A DNA stretch of 64,000 bases from JALHVH01 sp964585685 (GCA_964585685.1 CAZPEP010000044.1:26669-90668); one strand, 5' to 3'; positions 16,292 through 24,872 are shown, counted from the stretch's first letter. The notes: generated by a model not told the origin, from the letters alone. A program made the numbers and translations.

Positions 16292-17082
16292 TGGGCCCTG
16301 TTCAAGAAGAGGCGGAGCGCCCGGATGAGGTAGTCCCTAAGCTTCTTCCGGTCAACAACGTCGTCGACCATGCCGTGCTCGAGGAGGAATTCCGACCTCT
16401 GAAACCCCTTGGGGAGCTTCTCCTTGATGGTCTGTTCGATGACCCTGGGGCCGGCGAAGCCGATCAAGGCCTGCGGCTCAGCGACGTTGATGTCGCCCAG
16501 CATGGCGAAGCTCGCCGTCGTCCCGCCGGTCGTCGGGTCGGCCAGGACGGAGATGAAAGGGACCTTCGCCTCGCCCATCCGGGCGATCGCAGCGCTCGTC
16601 TTCATCATCTGCATCAGGGACATCATGCCTTCCTGCATTCTCATGCCGCCGGAACAGGAGACGATGATCACGGGGCGCCGCTCCTCGACGGCCCTTTCGC
16701 AGGCACGGGCGATCTTCTCGCCGACGACCGACGCCACGCTGCCGCCCATGAAACCGAACTCCATGGCCAGGACGTAGACGGGGATGCCGCCCATCGTCCC
16801 CCGGGCCGTCTGAATGGCCTCGGAGAGGCCCGTGCGTGCCTGGCTGTCAGCGAGCCGCCGGGCGTATTTCTGGGTATCCTCGAAGCCCAGAAAATCGACC
16901 GGGAAGATGTTCTCGTCGAGCGTCTCGTACCGGCCGTCGTCGAACAGCATCCTGAGTCGCTCCGTCGAGGAGATCCGGAAGTGGAAATTGCAGGCGGGGC
17001 AGACGGAGAAATTGTCCAAAATATCCTGCTTATAGAGGATGCGCTGGCAGGAATTGCATCGGGTCCAGAGGCTGTCGTTCAT
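16288..17082 (-). CDS. accD: Acetyl-CoA carboxylase carboxyltransferase subunit beta
   Basis: 264 residues. An N-terminal zinc ribbon has two CxxC pairs (CNSCQ and CPACN), followed by the crotonase-like carboxyltransferase core with SCSGGMRMQEG and DPTTGGTTASFAMLGD. With AccA it transfers CO2 from carboxybiotin to acetyl-CoA for fatty-acid synthesis. Start ATG 17082 has GAGGGA in front; readings that extend farther upstream overlap the receiver gene. It lies 19 bases after that gene and overlaps folC. Confidence 0.95.
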   Translation of the reverse strand: MNDSLWTRCNSCQRILYKQDILDNFSVCPACNFHFRISSTERLRMLFDDGRYETLDENIFPVDFLGFEDTQKYARRLADSQARTGLSEAIQTARGTMGGIPVYVLAMEFGFMGGSVASVVGEKIARACERAVEERRPVIIVSCSGGMRMQEGMMSLMQMMKTSAAIARMGEAKVPFISVLADPTTGGTTASFAMLGDINVAEPQALIGFAGPRVIEQTIKEKLPKGFQRSEFLLEHGMVDDVVDRKKLRDYLIRALRLFLNRAQ

Positions 17083-17101
17083 GGTCCCTCTCTCGGCCGG
17101 C

Positions 17102-17599
17102 TCAGGCGGACACGTCTTTCTCTCGGACGGTTTTGTCCTTCGTCCGGGATGGCTTCGGCTTGATCTTCTGGGATAGGCCCTCGATGACAGCATCGGAGTC
17201 GGGGAGATCCTCTTCGATATCCTCCTCGTCGTGGAGGAGCTGCATGACCGAAGCGACGAACTTATCCGGGTCGACAGGCTTTTCAAAATAGTCGGCGGCG
17301 CCGAAGGACGACAGGGCTTCATGCTTGTACTGGGGCCCCCTATAAAGCCCTGTGACGATGATCACCGGAACGCGCCCCCCCGACTCCTGGGAAATTTTCT
17401 TGGTCAGGTCGAAGCCGTGGATCTTGGGGAGGATGGCTTCCAAGACGACGAGGTCGGGCTTCTCGGACTTGAACTTATCGTAGGCCGCCTGCCCGTCCGC
17501 GGCCTTGATGATCTGGACCTTCTGCGTTTTCAGAAGCTTGACCATCGCCTCGAGGCTCACGCTGTCGTAATCGACGATGAGAACTTTTTTCCCGATCAT
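17102..17599 (-). CDS. Receiver-domain protein lacking the phospho-acceptor aspartate
   Basis: 165 residues: a receiver fold (about 4-122) and a low-complexity charged tail (about 123-165) with no output domain. At the usual phosphorylated Asp there is Glu54 (LVVLEAILP), and the second acidic pocket position is Tyr11 (VDYDS), although Thr83 and Lys107 are kept. It is therefore unlikely to be phosphorylated normally and may mimic the active state. It has its own strong promoter and precedes accD-folC, which suggests a constitutive adaptor or a lipid-synthesis-linked role. That link is inference. Confidence 0.8.
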   Translation of the reverse strand: MIGKKVLIVDYDSVSLEAMVKLLKTQKVQIIKAADGQAAYDKFKSEKPDLVVLEAILPKIHGFDLTKKISQESGGRVPVIIVTGLYRGPQYKHEALSSFGAADYFEKPVDPDKFVASVMQLLHDEEDIEEDLPDSDAVIEGLSQKIKPKPSRTKDKTVREKDVSA

Positions 17600-17614
17600 G
17601 GCGCACCGCGTCCG

Positions 17615-17643
17615 ATTGTATTTAAATTGGTCACGGATGTCAA
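17615..17643 (-). promoter_or_regulatory. Strong promoter for the receiver-accD-folC unit
   Basis: On the minus strand TTGACA (plus 17638-17643) and TACAAT (plus 17615-17620) with a 17-base spacer. Predicted start near 17608, only about 9 bases before the ATG at 17599, with no Shine-Dalgarno sequence. Confidence 0.65.
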
Positions 17644-17752
17644 CGAACCCCGGGGCCTGCGGCGGCAACATGACGGGTGCCAAGGGGCGTATGGCGGGAA
17701 CGGGTGACATAGGATAAAATGGCCCTGGTAGACTCGGTATCGAGGGACAGGA

Positions 17753-19306
17753 ATGCACCAGGCTTCGCAAACGGGAGCGTATATTGAAGAGATCTATGGG
17801 AAGCTGCTCGGCCGCAAGCCCGATAAAGAAGGTCTGGCCTACTACACCGGCAGGCTGGATCGGGGCGAGCTGACCCTGCCGGAATTCGTACGCCAACTGA
17901 AAAATTCAACGGAGTACTGGCTGCGCCGTTTCCCCGGGGATATCCCACGACGAACCCTGGAAAATACAGTACTGAACGACCGCGAGACCCGGGAAAAAAG
18001 AACCGTCCTACAGTCCCGGCCCTATATCTTTAACATCGACTTGATCGGGATCTGCAATATGATCCCGCCCTGCAGCATGTGTTACAATTGGAAAAACGGC
18101 GTGGGGCCGCGTCATCATCGCGGGCTGAAGATCAAAGAGATCAAGCGTTTCGGTGAGCACCTGGAGTTGGCCCACGAGGTGATCAACTGCGGCATCGGCG
18201 AGCCCCTTCTCAACCGCGAGTTGATCCCCATCCTGCAGCTTTTCTATAATTGGGGCAAACCCTTCGGCTTTAACACCAACGGCCTCGCCCTCAGCCCAGC
18301 CATGACCGAGCGTATGGTCCCGTATTTTGAGATTCTGACCATCCTCTTCTCCCTGGACGCCGCCACGGGGGAAACTTACGCTAAGGTCAGGGGCCGCTTT
18401 TTCGACCGCGTGGTGAAGAACATCGCCTATTATAGCGCCAGAAGGCGAGAAGTGGCGCCTGATGGGCTCGCCTCTAAGACCGGAATCGTTTTCATGCCCA
18501 TGCGCTGTAACCGCCACGAGACGGCCGACTTTATCCGTTTAGGGGCTCGCCTGGGTGTCGACGTTGTAGAGCTCCGGGCTCTGAACCAGATCAATGAAAA
18601 CTGGGTCGTCCGTCGCGGCGACTTCACCTTTAACTACCAACAGGAGATTCTCACCCCGGCCGAACTCGAAGAGATCAGACAGGAGGCGGCGGAAGTCGCC
18701 GTCTCTGAAGGAGTTCGCCTGGATTGCCAGTATCAGGTATCCCCGGAGAGCACCTTTTTCTTTTTTATCCCGCCCCAATACCGGGATCTGGGCATCCGCT
18801 GCATCCTGCCCTGGCGTTTCATCCTGCCCTATCAGAACGGCAATACTGTCCCATGCTGCTTCATCTCTGACGATCTCGGCGACTGGCGCAAAACCGGCCT
18901 AGAAAAACTGTGGAACGGCCCGTTCATGCAGAAGCTGCGGGGCCAGATGGCCACGGGGAACCTGCCCGGTTTGTGCCGCCGTTTCCCCTCCTGCCCGGTG
19001 GTACAGGCCACGCTGTCCGAGGAAAAGCGCCTCCATTCCGGATCCGTTAGCCCGCCGGTCATTCCCCCGGCGATGGATATCTCCGCAATGCAGCCGGCCT
19101 TGCGGATGAGGGCGTCGCAGAAGCAAACCTTTATGAAACATGCCGTCCATGCGTTGAGGAAACGCTTCAATTTGGAATTGAACCACAGCCTGGGCGAGCT
19201 GTTCGCACGCCAGGAGAAGATCAATCGCGACCTAGCCGAGGAGGTCGAACGCCTGAAGGCCGAGGTAGCGGAAGTGCGCCGGGAGAAGGATAAACAGCAG
19301 GGCTGA
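17753..19306 (+). CDS. DUF4214-radical SAM/SPASM-like protein of the glycan island
   Basis: 517 residues in four parts. A DUF4214-like module (about 9-58: IYGKLLGRKPDKEGLAYY) is common in surface-glycan proteins. A radical SAM barrel carries its cysteines as C101-x5-C107-x2-C110 instead of CX3CX2C. A SPASM-like C-terminal Cys region (about 345-420: CILPW, PCCF, CRRFPSCP) follows. The last part is a basic helix plus coiled coil (about 463-515) resembling tails of the neighbouring small proteins. Start ATG 17753 has AGGGACAGG upstream; TAAAAT at 17715-17720 is a possible -10 box. The substrate is unknown; context suggests modification of a sugar, lipid carrier or peptide linked to glycan assembly. 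Confidence 0.75.
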   Translation: MHQASQTGAYIEEIYGKLLGRKPDKEGLAYYTGRLDRGELTLPEFVRQLKNSTEYWLRRFPGDIPRRTLENTVLNDRETREKRTVLQSRPYIFNIDLIGICNMIPPCSMCYNWKNGVGPRHHRGLKIKEIKRFGEHLELAHEVINCGIGEPLLNRELIPILQLFYNWGKPFGFNTNGLALSPAMTERMVPYFEILTILFSLDAATGETYAKVRGRFFDRVVKNIAYYSARRREVAPDGLASKTGIVFMPMRCNRHETADFIRLGARLGVDVVELRALNQINENWVVRRGDFTFNYQQEILTPAELEEIRQEAAEVAVSEGVRLDCQYQVSPESTFFFFIPPQYRDLGIRCILPWRFILPYQNGNTVPCCFISDDLGDWRKTGLEKLWNGPFMQKLRGQMATGNLPGLCRRFPSCPVVQATLSEEKRLHSGSVSPPVIPPAMDISAMQPALRMRASQKQTFMKHAVHALRKRFNLELNHSLGELFARQEKINRDLAEEVERLKAEVAEVRREKDKQQG

Positions 19307-19310
19307 GCGA

Positions 19311-19339
19311 TTGACTTTCCACGGGGCCTCTCATACAAT
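19311..19339 (+). promoter_or_regulatory. Promoter giving a leaderless transcript for the 98-residue protein
   Basis: TTGACT at 19311-19316, TACAAT at 19334-19339, spacer 17. Seven bases beyond the -10 box is 19346, exactly the A of the ATG. It lies in the 39-base gap after the radical SAM gene. Confidence 0.65.
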
Positions 19340-19345
19340 CAGGCC

Positions 19346-19642
19346 ATGGAACGCCCGGAAATGCTTGCCCGCATTGCCGCGATCAAAGCCGAGGTCGACG
19401 CGGCCAACCCCGACATCATCCGCCGCCTGATCACCGGGCACCGCGTCTTCGTTCAGACATCGCACCGGGCCTCCCTTCCAGCCAGGCTGATCAACAGCAT
19501 CCGGCGGAAACTGCTCTTCGAGGTGGAGCGGGGGCTGGAGCCCGCGTTCGAGCGGCAGCGGGAGATCAACCTGCGCCTGCTCAAGGAGATCGAGGCCCTT
19601 AAAGTGGCGCTGGAGCAAAAGGGGCATGGCGCCTGCGGCTGA
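19346..19642 (+). CDS. Small coiled-coil protein of the glycan island
   Basis: 98 residues, no signal peptide or membrane segment. The last 50 residues form a basic amphipathic helix leading into a coiled coil (FERQREINLRLLKEIEALK). The pattern, Phe-x-Arg-Gln followed by Ile-Asn and heptad leucines, closely matches the tail of the radical SAM protein at 17753 and more loosely the 175-residue protein at 21910. It overlaps the next glycosyltransferase gene by 17 bases, so the two should be co-translated. No known family recognised; a scaffold or membrane-surface adaptor for the glycosyltransferases is a guess. Confidence 0.65.
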   Translation: MERPEMLARIAAIKAEVDAANPDIIRRLITGHRVFVQTSHRASLPARLINSIRRKLLFEVERGLEPAFERQREINLRLLKEIEALKVALEQKGHGACG

Positions 19643-20714
19643 AGCTCGGGCCGAAGCCGGCCGCTCTCTGACCATCGCCGTCTGTGCGCCTCAGGTGCCT
19701 TTCGTCAGCGGCGGAGCCGAGGAGCACGTGGCCTCCCTGTGCCGGGAGTTGCGCGTCCGGGGTCACCGGGTGGAGCTGATCACCCTCCCTTACAAATGGT
19801 ATCCCCGGGCCCAGTTATGGCGCAGCATGAAGATGTGGGAAATGGCCGACCTGAGCGAAGCGAACGGTCTCAAGATCGACCTGGTCATCGCCACCAAGTT
19901 TCCGTCCTATTTCGTTCACCACAGCCGCCAGGTGCTGTGGCTAATCCATCAATACCGTCAACTCTACGATCTCTACGGCACCCCGTATTCGGAATACACT
20001 CCGAACCGGTGGCGCGACCGTCGGCTCCACCGCCGCTTCGTGGCCCGCGATACAGCCGCGCTTGCCCGTTTTGCCAAACGTTTCACCAATTCGGACAACA
20101 CCCGGCAACGGATGTACAGATACAACGGGTTGGAGGCCGAGACCCTCTACCACCCCCCCAAGCTGGCCGATCGCCTTCAATGTCTGGAATACGGCGATTA
20201 CATTCTTTCGGTGGGCCGTTTGGACCAGCTCAAGAGGACCGAAGGCCTGATCCATGCTTTGGCGCGGACGAAGTCTGCGGTCCGGGCCGTGATCGCCGGA
20301 ACCGGGCCCGAAGAGCACGGCCTCAAGCAGCTGACCCGTGACCTGGGCCTTACGGCGCGGGTGGAGTTTCCCGGATATGTCGATGACGATCGTCTGATCG
20401 ACCTTTATGGCCGCTGCCTGGCCGTTTTTTTCGCTCCGCTCGACGAGGATTACGGGTACGTCACCTTGGAGGCCTTCCTAGCCGCCAAACCCGTTCTGAC
20501 CTGCAGCGACTCCGGCGGGTCCTTGGAATTCGTGGCTCACGAACGGAACGGGTTCGTTCTGCCGCCCGGAGATTGGGCCGCGGCGGCTTCCTGCATCGAC
20601 CGCCTCTACCGCGACCGTGAGCTCTGCCGGAGCCTGGGCGCAACCGGCAGGGCAGCGGTGAGCGCCCTCACGTGGGATCATGTGCTTACCCGATTGCTGG
20701 AGGGAGCGGTATGA
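19626..20714 (+). CDS. Glycosyltransferase, GT4 type (GT-B fold)
   Basis: 362 residues. N-terminal GT-B half with PFVSGGAEEHVASLCRELR (acceptor side, about 24-42), C-terminal nucleotide-sugar half with ILSVGRLDQLKR and the E-x7-E-like region EDYGYVTLEAFLAAKP near residues 277-292. Sugar and acceptor cannot be read from sequence. It starts inside the preceding small coiled-coil gene and overlaps the next glycosyltransferase by 4 bases, so it belongs to one translational unit. Confidence 0.82.
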   Translation: MAPAAEARAEAGRSLTIAVCAPQVPFVSGGAEEHVASLCRELRVRGHRVELITLPYKWYPRAQLWRSMKMWEMADLSEANGLKIDLVIATKFPSYFVHHSRQVLWLIHQYRQLYDLYGTPYSEYTPNRWRDRRLHRRFVARDTAALARFAKRFTNSDNTRQRMYRYNGLEAETLYHPPKLADRLQCLEYGDYILSVGRLDQLKRTEGLIHALARTKSAVRAVIAGTGPEEHGLKQLTRDLGLTARVEFPGYVDDDRLIDLYGRCLAVFFAPLDEDYGYVTLEAFLAAKPVLTCSDSGGSLEFVAHERNGFVLPPGDWAAAASCIDRLYRDRELCRSLGATGRAAVSALTWDHVLTRLLEGAV

Positions 20715-21913
20715 AGATCGCCTGGTTCAGCCCGCTTTCCCCCGTACCGAGCGGTATCGCCGATTATAGCGAAGAGCTGCTGCCGAGCCTCGCCCGGCAT
20801 GCGAGCATCGATATCTATATCGACCCCTCCTACACCCCGAGCAATGCCGGGATCGCCCGTTCTTTCTCCATCCGGCCGTTCGACCCGAGGGCTTTCAAGG
20901 CCGAGGATTATGACCGCATCGTGTATCATATGGGCAACGACTTCTTGGCCCACCGCTATATCCATGAAGCCATGCTGCGCTTTCCCGGGGTGGTAGTCCT
21001 CCACGATCTCGTGCTGATGGGCTTCTACGCCGCCCGCCAGGGTGCCGGCAGGGACTTCCCCGGCTTCATCCGCTTCCTGCAGCAGTTGTACCCGGATAAA
21101 GCGGCTTGGATAGGAGAGCAGTGTGCCGGTCGCTACCCCTTTCCGCTCTGGGAAAGCAGGATGGCGCTGCAACTGCCGATGAACGAAGAGGTCTGCCGCC
21201 TGGCCGCGGGCGTCATCGCCCATTCCCATTACGTCATGGCACGGCTCTGGCTGCAGGACGGAAAACCCGCCGCCGTCATCCCCCACCATGGCCACCCCAC
21301 CCATCCCTTCGACCGGGAGGCGATTCGGGCCGGGCTCGGCGTGAAGCCAGAACAGATCTTCCTCGTCTCCACCGGATATGTCACCCGCAATAAGCGCTAT
21401 GGCCTGGTGTTGGACGTATTGAAGGAGCTGGGCCGGCCCGACCTGAGCTACCTGATCGTGGGCCGCGACGACGACGGCATTTTGCCGCGGATGCTGAACA
21501 CCGGCCGGCCTGACGTGCAAACCCGGGGATTCGCGCCCTTGGCGGAGTTGGAACAGATGATCGCCGCCTGCGATATCGGCATAAACCTGCGCAATCCCAC
21601 CATGGGCGAAAGCTCCGGATCTCTCCTGCGCATGATGAGCTACGGCCGGCCGGTCATCGTGAGCGACAGTGGTTCCTACAGCGAGATTCCCGATCATTGT
21701 GCCGTCAAGATCGATACCGGGATCGATGAAAAGGAAATGCTCAAAGATTTCATCGTTGCCCTGGCCGATGGCCCCGACTTGCGGGCCGCCCTGGGCCGCG
21801 AGGCGGCGCGCTATGCCGGCGAAACATGCGGCATCGACCGTTGTGCCGACATGTACGCAGCGTTTCTGCGCGACATGCAACCCGTGCGCCCGGCGCGGAG
21901 GGAACCTCGATGA
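20711..21913 (+). CDS. Glycosyltransferase, GT-B fold
   Basis: 400 residues from ATG 20711, which overlaps the previous stop (ATGA). FSPLSPVPSGIADYSEELLP (about 5-24) is the usual start of this group. The C-terminal half has LVSTGYVTRNKRYGLVLDVL and NPTMGESSGSLLRMMSYGRP in place of the classic E-x7-E donor motif, a variant seen in some GT4 enzymes. Donor and acceptor unknown. It overlaps the downstream small coiled-coil gene by 4 bases. Confidence 0.8.
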   Translation: MKIAWFSPLSPVPSGIADYSEELLPSLARHASIDIYIDPSYTPSNAGIARSFSIRPFDPRAFKAEDYDRIVYHMGNDFLAHRYIHEAMLRFPGVVVLHDLVLMGFYAARQGAGRDFPGFIRFLQQLYPDKAAWIGEQCAGRYPFPLWESRMALQLPMNEEVCRLAAGVIAHSHYVMARLWLQDGKPAAVIPHHGHPTHPFDREAIRAGLGVKPEQIFLVSTGYVTRNKRYGLVLDVLKELGRPDLSYLIVGRDDDGILPRMLNTGRPDVQTRGFAPLAELEQMIAACDIGINLRNPTMGESSGSLLRMMSYGRPVIVSDSGSYSEIPDHCAVKIDTGIDEKEMLKDFIVALADGPDLRAALGREAARYAGETCGIDRCADMYAAFLRDMQPVRPARREPR

Positions 21914-22437
21914 GCGAGATGAATCAGAACAAAACGGACATCAGCGGGAGGCTGCAGGGACTGCGCCGGGAATTCGCCCTCCGGGCGGAAGGGGCCGGAA
22001 CCATCGAAGCCATTGCCGGCGGCCCGGTGGACCGCGATCTTCCGCCGGATTACTGGGGCTTTACCGATGAAGACTTGGAAAACGAACTTTGGAACCGCCT
22101 CCTCGAGTTGGACCGGGCCCCGCTTGACCCGGCTCAGGCCATGGATATCCCGCCCGGCAGCCTTTCACCGGCCAAGCACGGTCTATCGGGAAAGATCAAA
22201 GGCGGATTCAAGAACCTTCTGCTGCAGCTGGCCAAGCCCCTGGTGCGTATTACGCTGGCGAGGCAAGGCAATCTGAACCGCCAACTCGAACACCTCCAAT
22301 TCATCCAGTTCCTGGCGGTCAAGCAACTGCGTCAGCGCCTGCAGCGGCTGGAACGTGAGAATCGCGATCTGCGCTTCCGCTTGGCCGAACTGGAAATCGA
22401 GAATGCCCCCGATGGAGAGACCTCCGGCCATGAGTGA
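21910..22437 (+). CDS. Coiled-coil protein of the glycan island
   Basis: 175 residues without signal or membrane helix. The N-terminal half is acidic and Pro-rich. The C-terminal half starts with a basic amphipathic helix (KPLVRITLARQGNLNRQLEH) and ends in a heptad coiled coil (RQRLQRLERENRDLRFRL). The Ala-Arg-Gln ... Leu-Asn-x-x-Leu core is shared with the tails of the proteins at 17753 and 19346. ATG 21910 overlaps the upstream glycosyltransferase stop, and its end overlaps the next start by 8 bases. Function unknown. Similar helices precede the catalytic domain in some glycan-cluster methyltransferases; no catalytic domain is present here. Confidence 0.7.
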   Translation: MSEMNQNKTDISGRLQGLRREFALRAEGAGTIEAIAGGPVDRDLPPDYWGFTDEDLENELWNRLLELDRAPLDPAQAMDIPPGSLSPAKHGLSGKIKGGFKNLLLQLAKPLVRITLARQGNLNRQLEHLQFIQFLAVKQLRQRLQRLERENRDLRFRLAELEIENAPDGETSGHE

Positions 22438-23821
22438 GCGTTCCCCGGCCGAACGGCCGGCCCGACATGCTCCGGCAGGGCGGGTTTGGGAAAAGGCATT
22501 TCTGAAGCGGATCGCCGAACAGGGACAGGCGGGAACCTGGGAATACGCGCGGGCCATCACCGAGTGCCTGCAAACTTCGGTGGCGAGCTCCGACCTGTTG
22601 GACCGGATCGGCAACGCCATTGCCGATCGCGCAGGTCTTCGCACCGCCATCAATACCGTCGACCTCTGCCAGCTGCTGCTCGGACTGAGAAAGCCGCGCA
22701 TCGCCATCTACGACCACACCTGGCAGTTCATCGGCGGGGCGCAGAAATACGGCGCCACGCTGGCCGAAGCCTTGCAGGATATGGGCGAGATCACCTTGAT
22801 CGGAAATCGCCCCTTCTCCACCGAGCAGCTGTCCGCCTGGTACCGGCTGGATCTCAAGGATTGCTCCAGCCGCCTGATAGCCCTCCCCTTTTTCGAGGAA
22901 AAGGGCGGTGATTATATCGATCCCGCCGAGATCGTCTCGCGCGCCATGGCCAATCCGTTTCATGCCGTCAGCCGGGCGACTCTGGGCTACGACCTCTTCA
23001 TCAACAATGGCATGTTGGAAATGGTCTTGCCCCTGGCCACCCGCTCTATCTTCATCACTCACTTCCCGGAACGGCGGGCGCGCAGCTATTTCTACGTGGA
23101 CCGCTACGACCGCGTTGTGTGCAACAGCCGCTATACCGCCGGCTGGATCGAAAAGCGTTGGGGGCTCGAACCCCATGTTCAAATCTATCCCCCCGTCGAC
23201 ATGCCGGGGCCGCGCCCTGAAAACAAGGAGCCGATCATCCTGTCGGCAGCGCGCTTCGATCCCGGGGGGAACAAGCAACAGCTCGACATGATCCGCGTTC
23301 TTCAAGCGCTCATCCGCCGTCACGCCCGGGCCAGCCGCGGCTGGCGCTTGATCCTTGCCGGCGGCAGCCATGGCGATAACCCATATCTCCATCAGGTACA
23401 ACAGTTCCTGACGGACAACCCTGGTCTGCCGGTGGAGCTGCGGGTGAACATCTCGGCGGCCGAGCTTCAGGAATTGTATCGCCGGGCCTCCCTGTTCTGG
23501 CATTTCTGCGGTCTGGGACAAAGCGACCCGGCCCTTGTGGAGCATTTCGGCATGACCGTTGCCGAGGCTATGCAGAGCGGCTGCATTCCCCTGGTCTTCG
23601 ATGGCGGCGGCATGCGCGAGATCGTCCGATCCGCAGAGAATGGCTATCTTTTCTCAAGCCTCGTCGAATTGGTCGGCGTCACCGCCAGGCTGTTCGACAG
23701 GCCCGCGTTGCGTGCCAACCTGGCCGAGGCGGCCTGGAACGCCGGACGGGCTTTCGCTAAAGAGATTTTCGCCGGACGCGTGCGGGCCCTGGTCCGGGAG
23801 CTGCTGGCCCCGGCGCCATAA
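22430..23821 (+). CDS. Glycosyltransferase, GT4 type with long N-terminal extension
   Basis: 463 residues. About 80 residues of helical, non-catalytic sequence precede the GT-B core, which begins at RIAIYDHTWQFIGGAQKYG. The donor half contains ILSAARFDPGGNKQQLDMI, LILAGGSHGDN and EHFGMTVAEAMQSGCIPLVF, which carries the conserved E-x7-E. ATG 22430 overlaps the coiled-coil gene by 8 bases. It is the last gene of the island; codon preference changes after it. Confidence 0.83.
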   Translation: MSERSPAERPARHAPAGRVWEKAFLKRIAEQGQAGTWEYARAITECLQTSVASSDLLDRIGNAIADRAGLRTAINTVDLCQLLLGLRKPRIAIYDHTWQFIGGAQKYGATLAEALQDMGEITLIGNRPFSTEQLSAWYRLDLKDCSSRLIALPFFEEKGGDYIDPAEIVSRAMANPFHAVSRATLGYDLFINNGMLEMVLPLATRSIFITHFPERRARSYFYVDRYDRVVCNSRYTAGWIEKRWGLEPHVQIYPPVDMPGPRPENKEPIILSAARFDPGGNKQQLDMIRVLQALIRRHARASRGWRLILAGGSHGDNPYLHQVQQFLTDNPGLPVELRVNISAAELQELYRRASLFWHFCGLGQSDPALVEHFGMTVAEAMQSGCIPLVFDGGGMREIVRSAENGYLFSSLVELVGVTARLFDRPALRANLAEAAWNAGRAFAKEIFAGRVRALVRELLAPAP

Positions 23822-23887
23822 GCTACCCAAGGACACCCCTCTTTCAAGGCTCTGGCCTTTTTAGGATGGACTGGAGGCGGCTGTTTG

Positions 23888-23896
23888 TGCTATATT
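23888..23896 (+). promoter_or_regulatory. Extended -10 promoter, leaderless GT2 transcript
   Basis: TGCTATATT (extended TGn plus -10 at 23891-23896) with no good -35 box. The predicted start is 23903-23904, the A of the ATG at 23904. Confidence 0.5.
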
Positions 23897-23903
23897 TTAT
23901 AAG

Positions 23904-24872
23904 ATGAACATAACAGGACGGATAGAGATTTCCTTGGTCATCCCCGTCTATAACGAGGAGGAAAGCCTCCCCGAGCTTTATGAACAGCTCGGCCGGGTCT
24001 GCCCCGGCCTGGGGAAACATTACGAGATCATATTTGTCGACGACGGGAGCACCGATGGCTCTTTCGAGGTCCTGACGCGCCTCCGGGCGGGAGACCCGCG
24101 GGTCAAGATCATCCGGTTCCGGAGGAACTTCGGCCAGACGGCCGCCCTGGCCGCAGGGTTCGACAACGCCCGGGGGGAGGTCATCGTCACCCTGGACGCC
24201 GACCTCCAGAACGATCCCGCCGATATCGCCGCCCTCATCGGGAAGATCGACGAAGGCTTCGACATCGTCTCGGGTTGGAGGAAAAACCGGAAGGACCGGT
24301 TCCTGTCCCGGAGACTCCCCTCCATCCTGGCGAACCGCCTCATCTCCCGATTCACGGGGGTCAAGCTTCACGATTACGGCTGCACGCTCAAGGCCTTCCG
24401 TAAGGAAGTCGTCAAGAACATCAGCCTCTACGGCGAGCTTCACCGGTTCATCCCGGCCATCGCCAGCACGATGGGCGTCTCCATCGCCGAGATCGAGGTC
24501 CGCCACCGGCCCCGCCTGAAGGGCAAGTCCAAGTACAATATCATGAGGACCCCCAAGGTCCTCCTGGACCTCCTAACGGTCAAGTTCCTCCTGAGCTATT
24601 CGACCCGCCCCCTGCAGATCTTCGGCCTGTTCGGCATGGCCGGCGGCCTGGCGGGCGGGGTCATGGGCCTCTGGCTTTCGTACGAGAGGCTCGTCCTCAA
24701 GCACAGTATCGCCAACCGGCCCCTGCTCCTCCTGGCTGTTCTGCTTGTCGTCATCGGCATCCAGTTCATCACTCTCGGCCTCCTGGCCGAGATCATGGTC
24801 CGCGCCTACCACGAATCCTCCGCTAAGAAGATCTACCACATCAAGGAAACCGTCGAATCCGACCGGCCATGA
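23904..24872 (+). CDS. Polyprenyl-phosphate glycosyltransferase, GT2 (GtrB/DPM-like)
   Basis: 322 residues. GT-A domain with SLVIPVYNEEESLPELY (about 10-26), FVDDGSTDGS and the metal-binding LDADLQNDP (about 100). Two C-terminal membrane helices (about 235-260 and 270-295) match the GtrB/ArnC group that loads a sugar onto undecaprenyl phosphate. Such products feed membrane glycosyltransferases on the periplasmic side. It overlaps the next glycosyltransferase by 4 bases. Confidence 0.85.
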   Translation: MNITGRIEISLVIPVYNEEESLPELYEQLGRVCPGLGKHYEIIFVDDGSTDGSFEVLTRLRAGDPRVKIIRFRRNFGQTAALAAGFDNARGEVIVTLDADLQNDPADIAALIGKIDEGFDIVSGWRKNRKDRFLSRRLPSILANRLISRFTGVKLHDYGCTLKAFRKEVVKNISLYGELHRFIPAIASTMGVSIAEIEVRHRPRLKGKSKYNIMRTPKVLLDLLTVKFLLSYSTRPLQIFGLFGMAGGLAGGVMGLWLSYERLVLKHSIANRPLLLLAVLLVVIGIQFITLGLLAEIMVRAYHESSAKKIYHIKETVESDRP

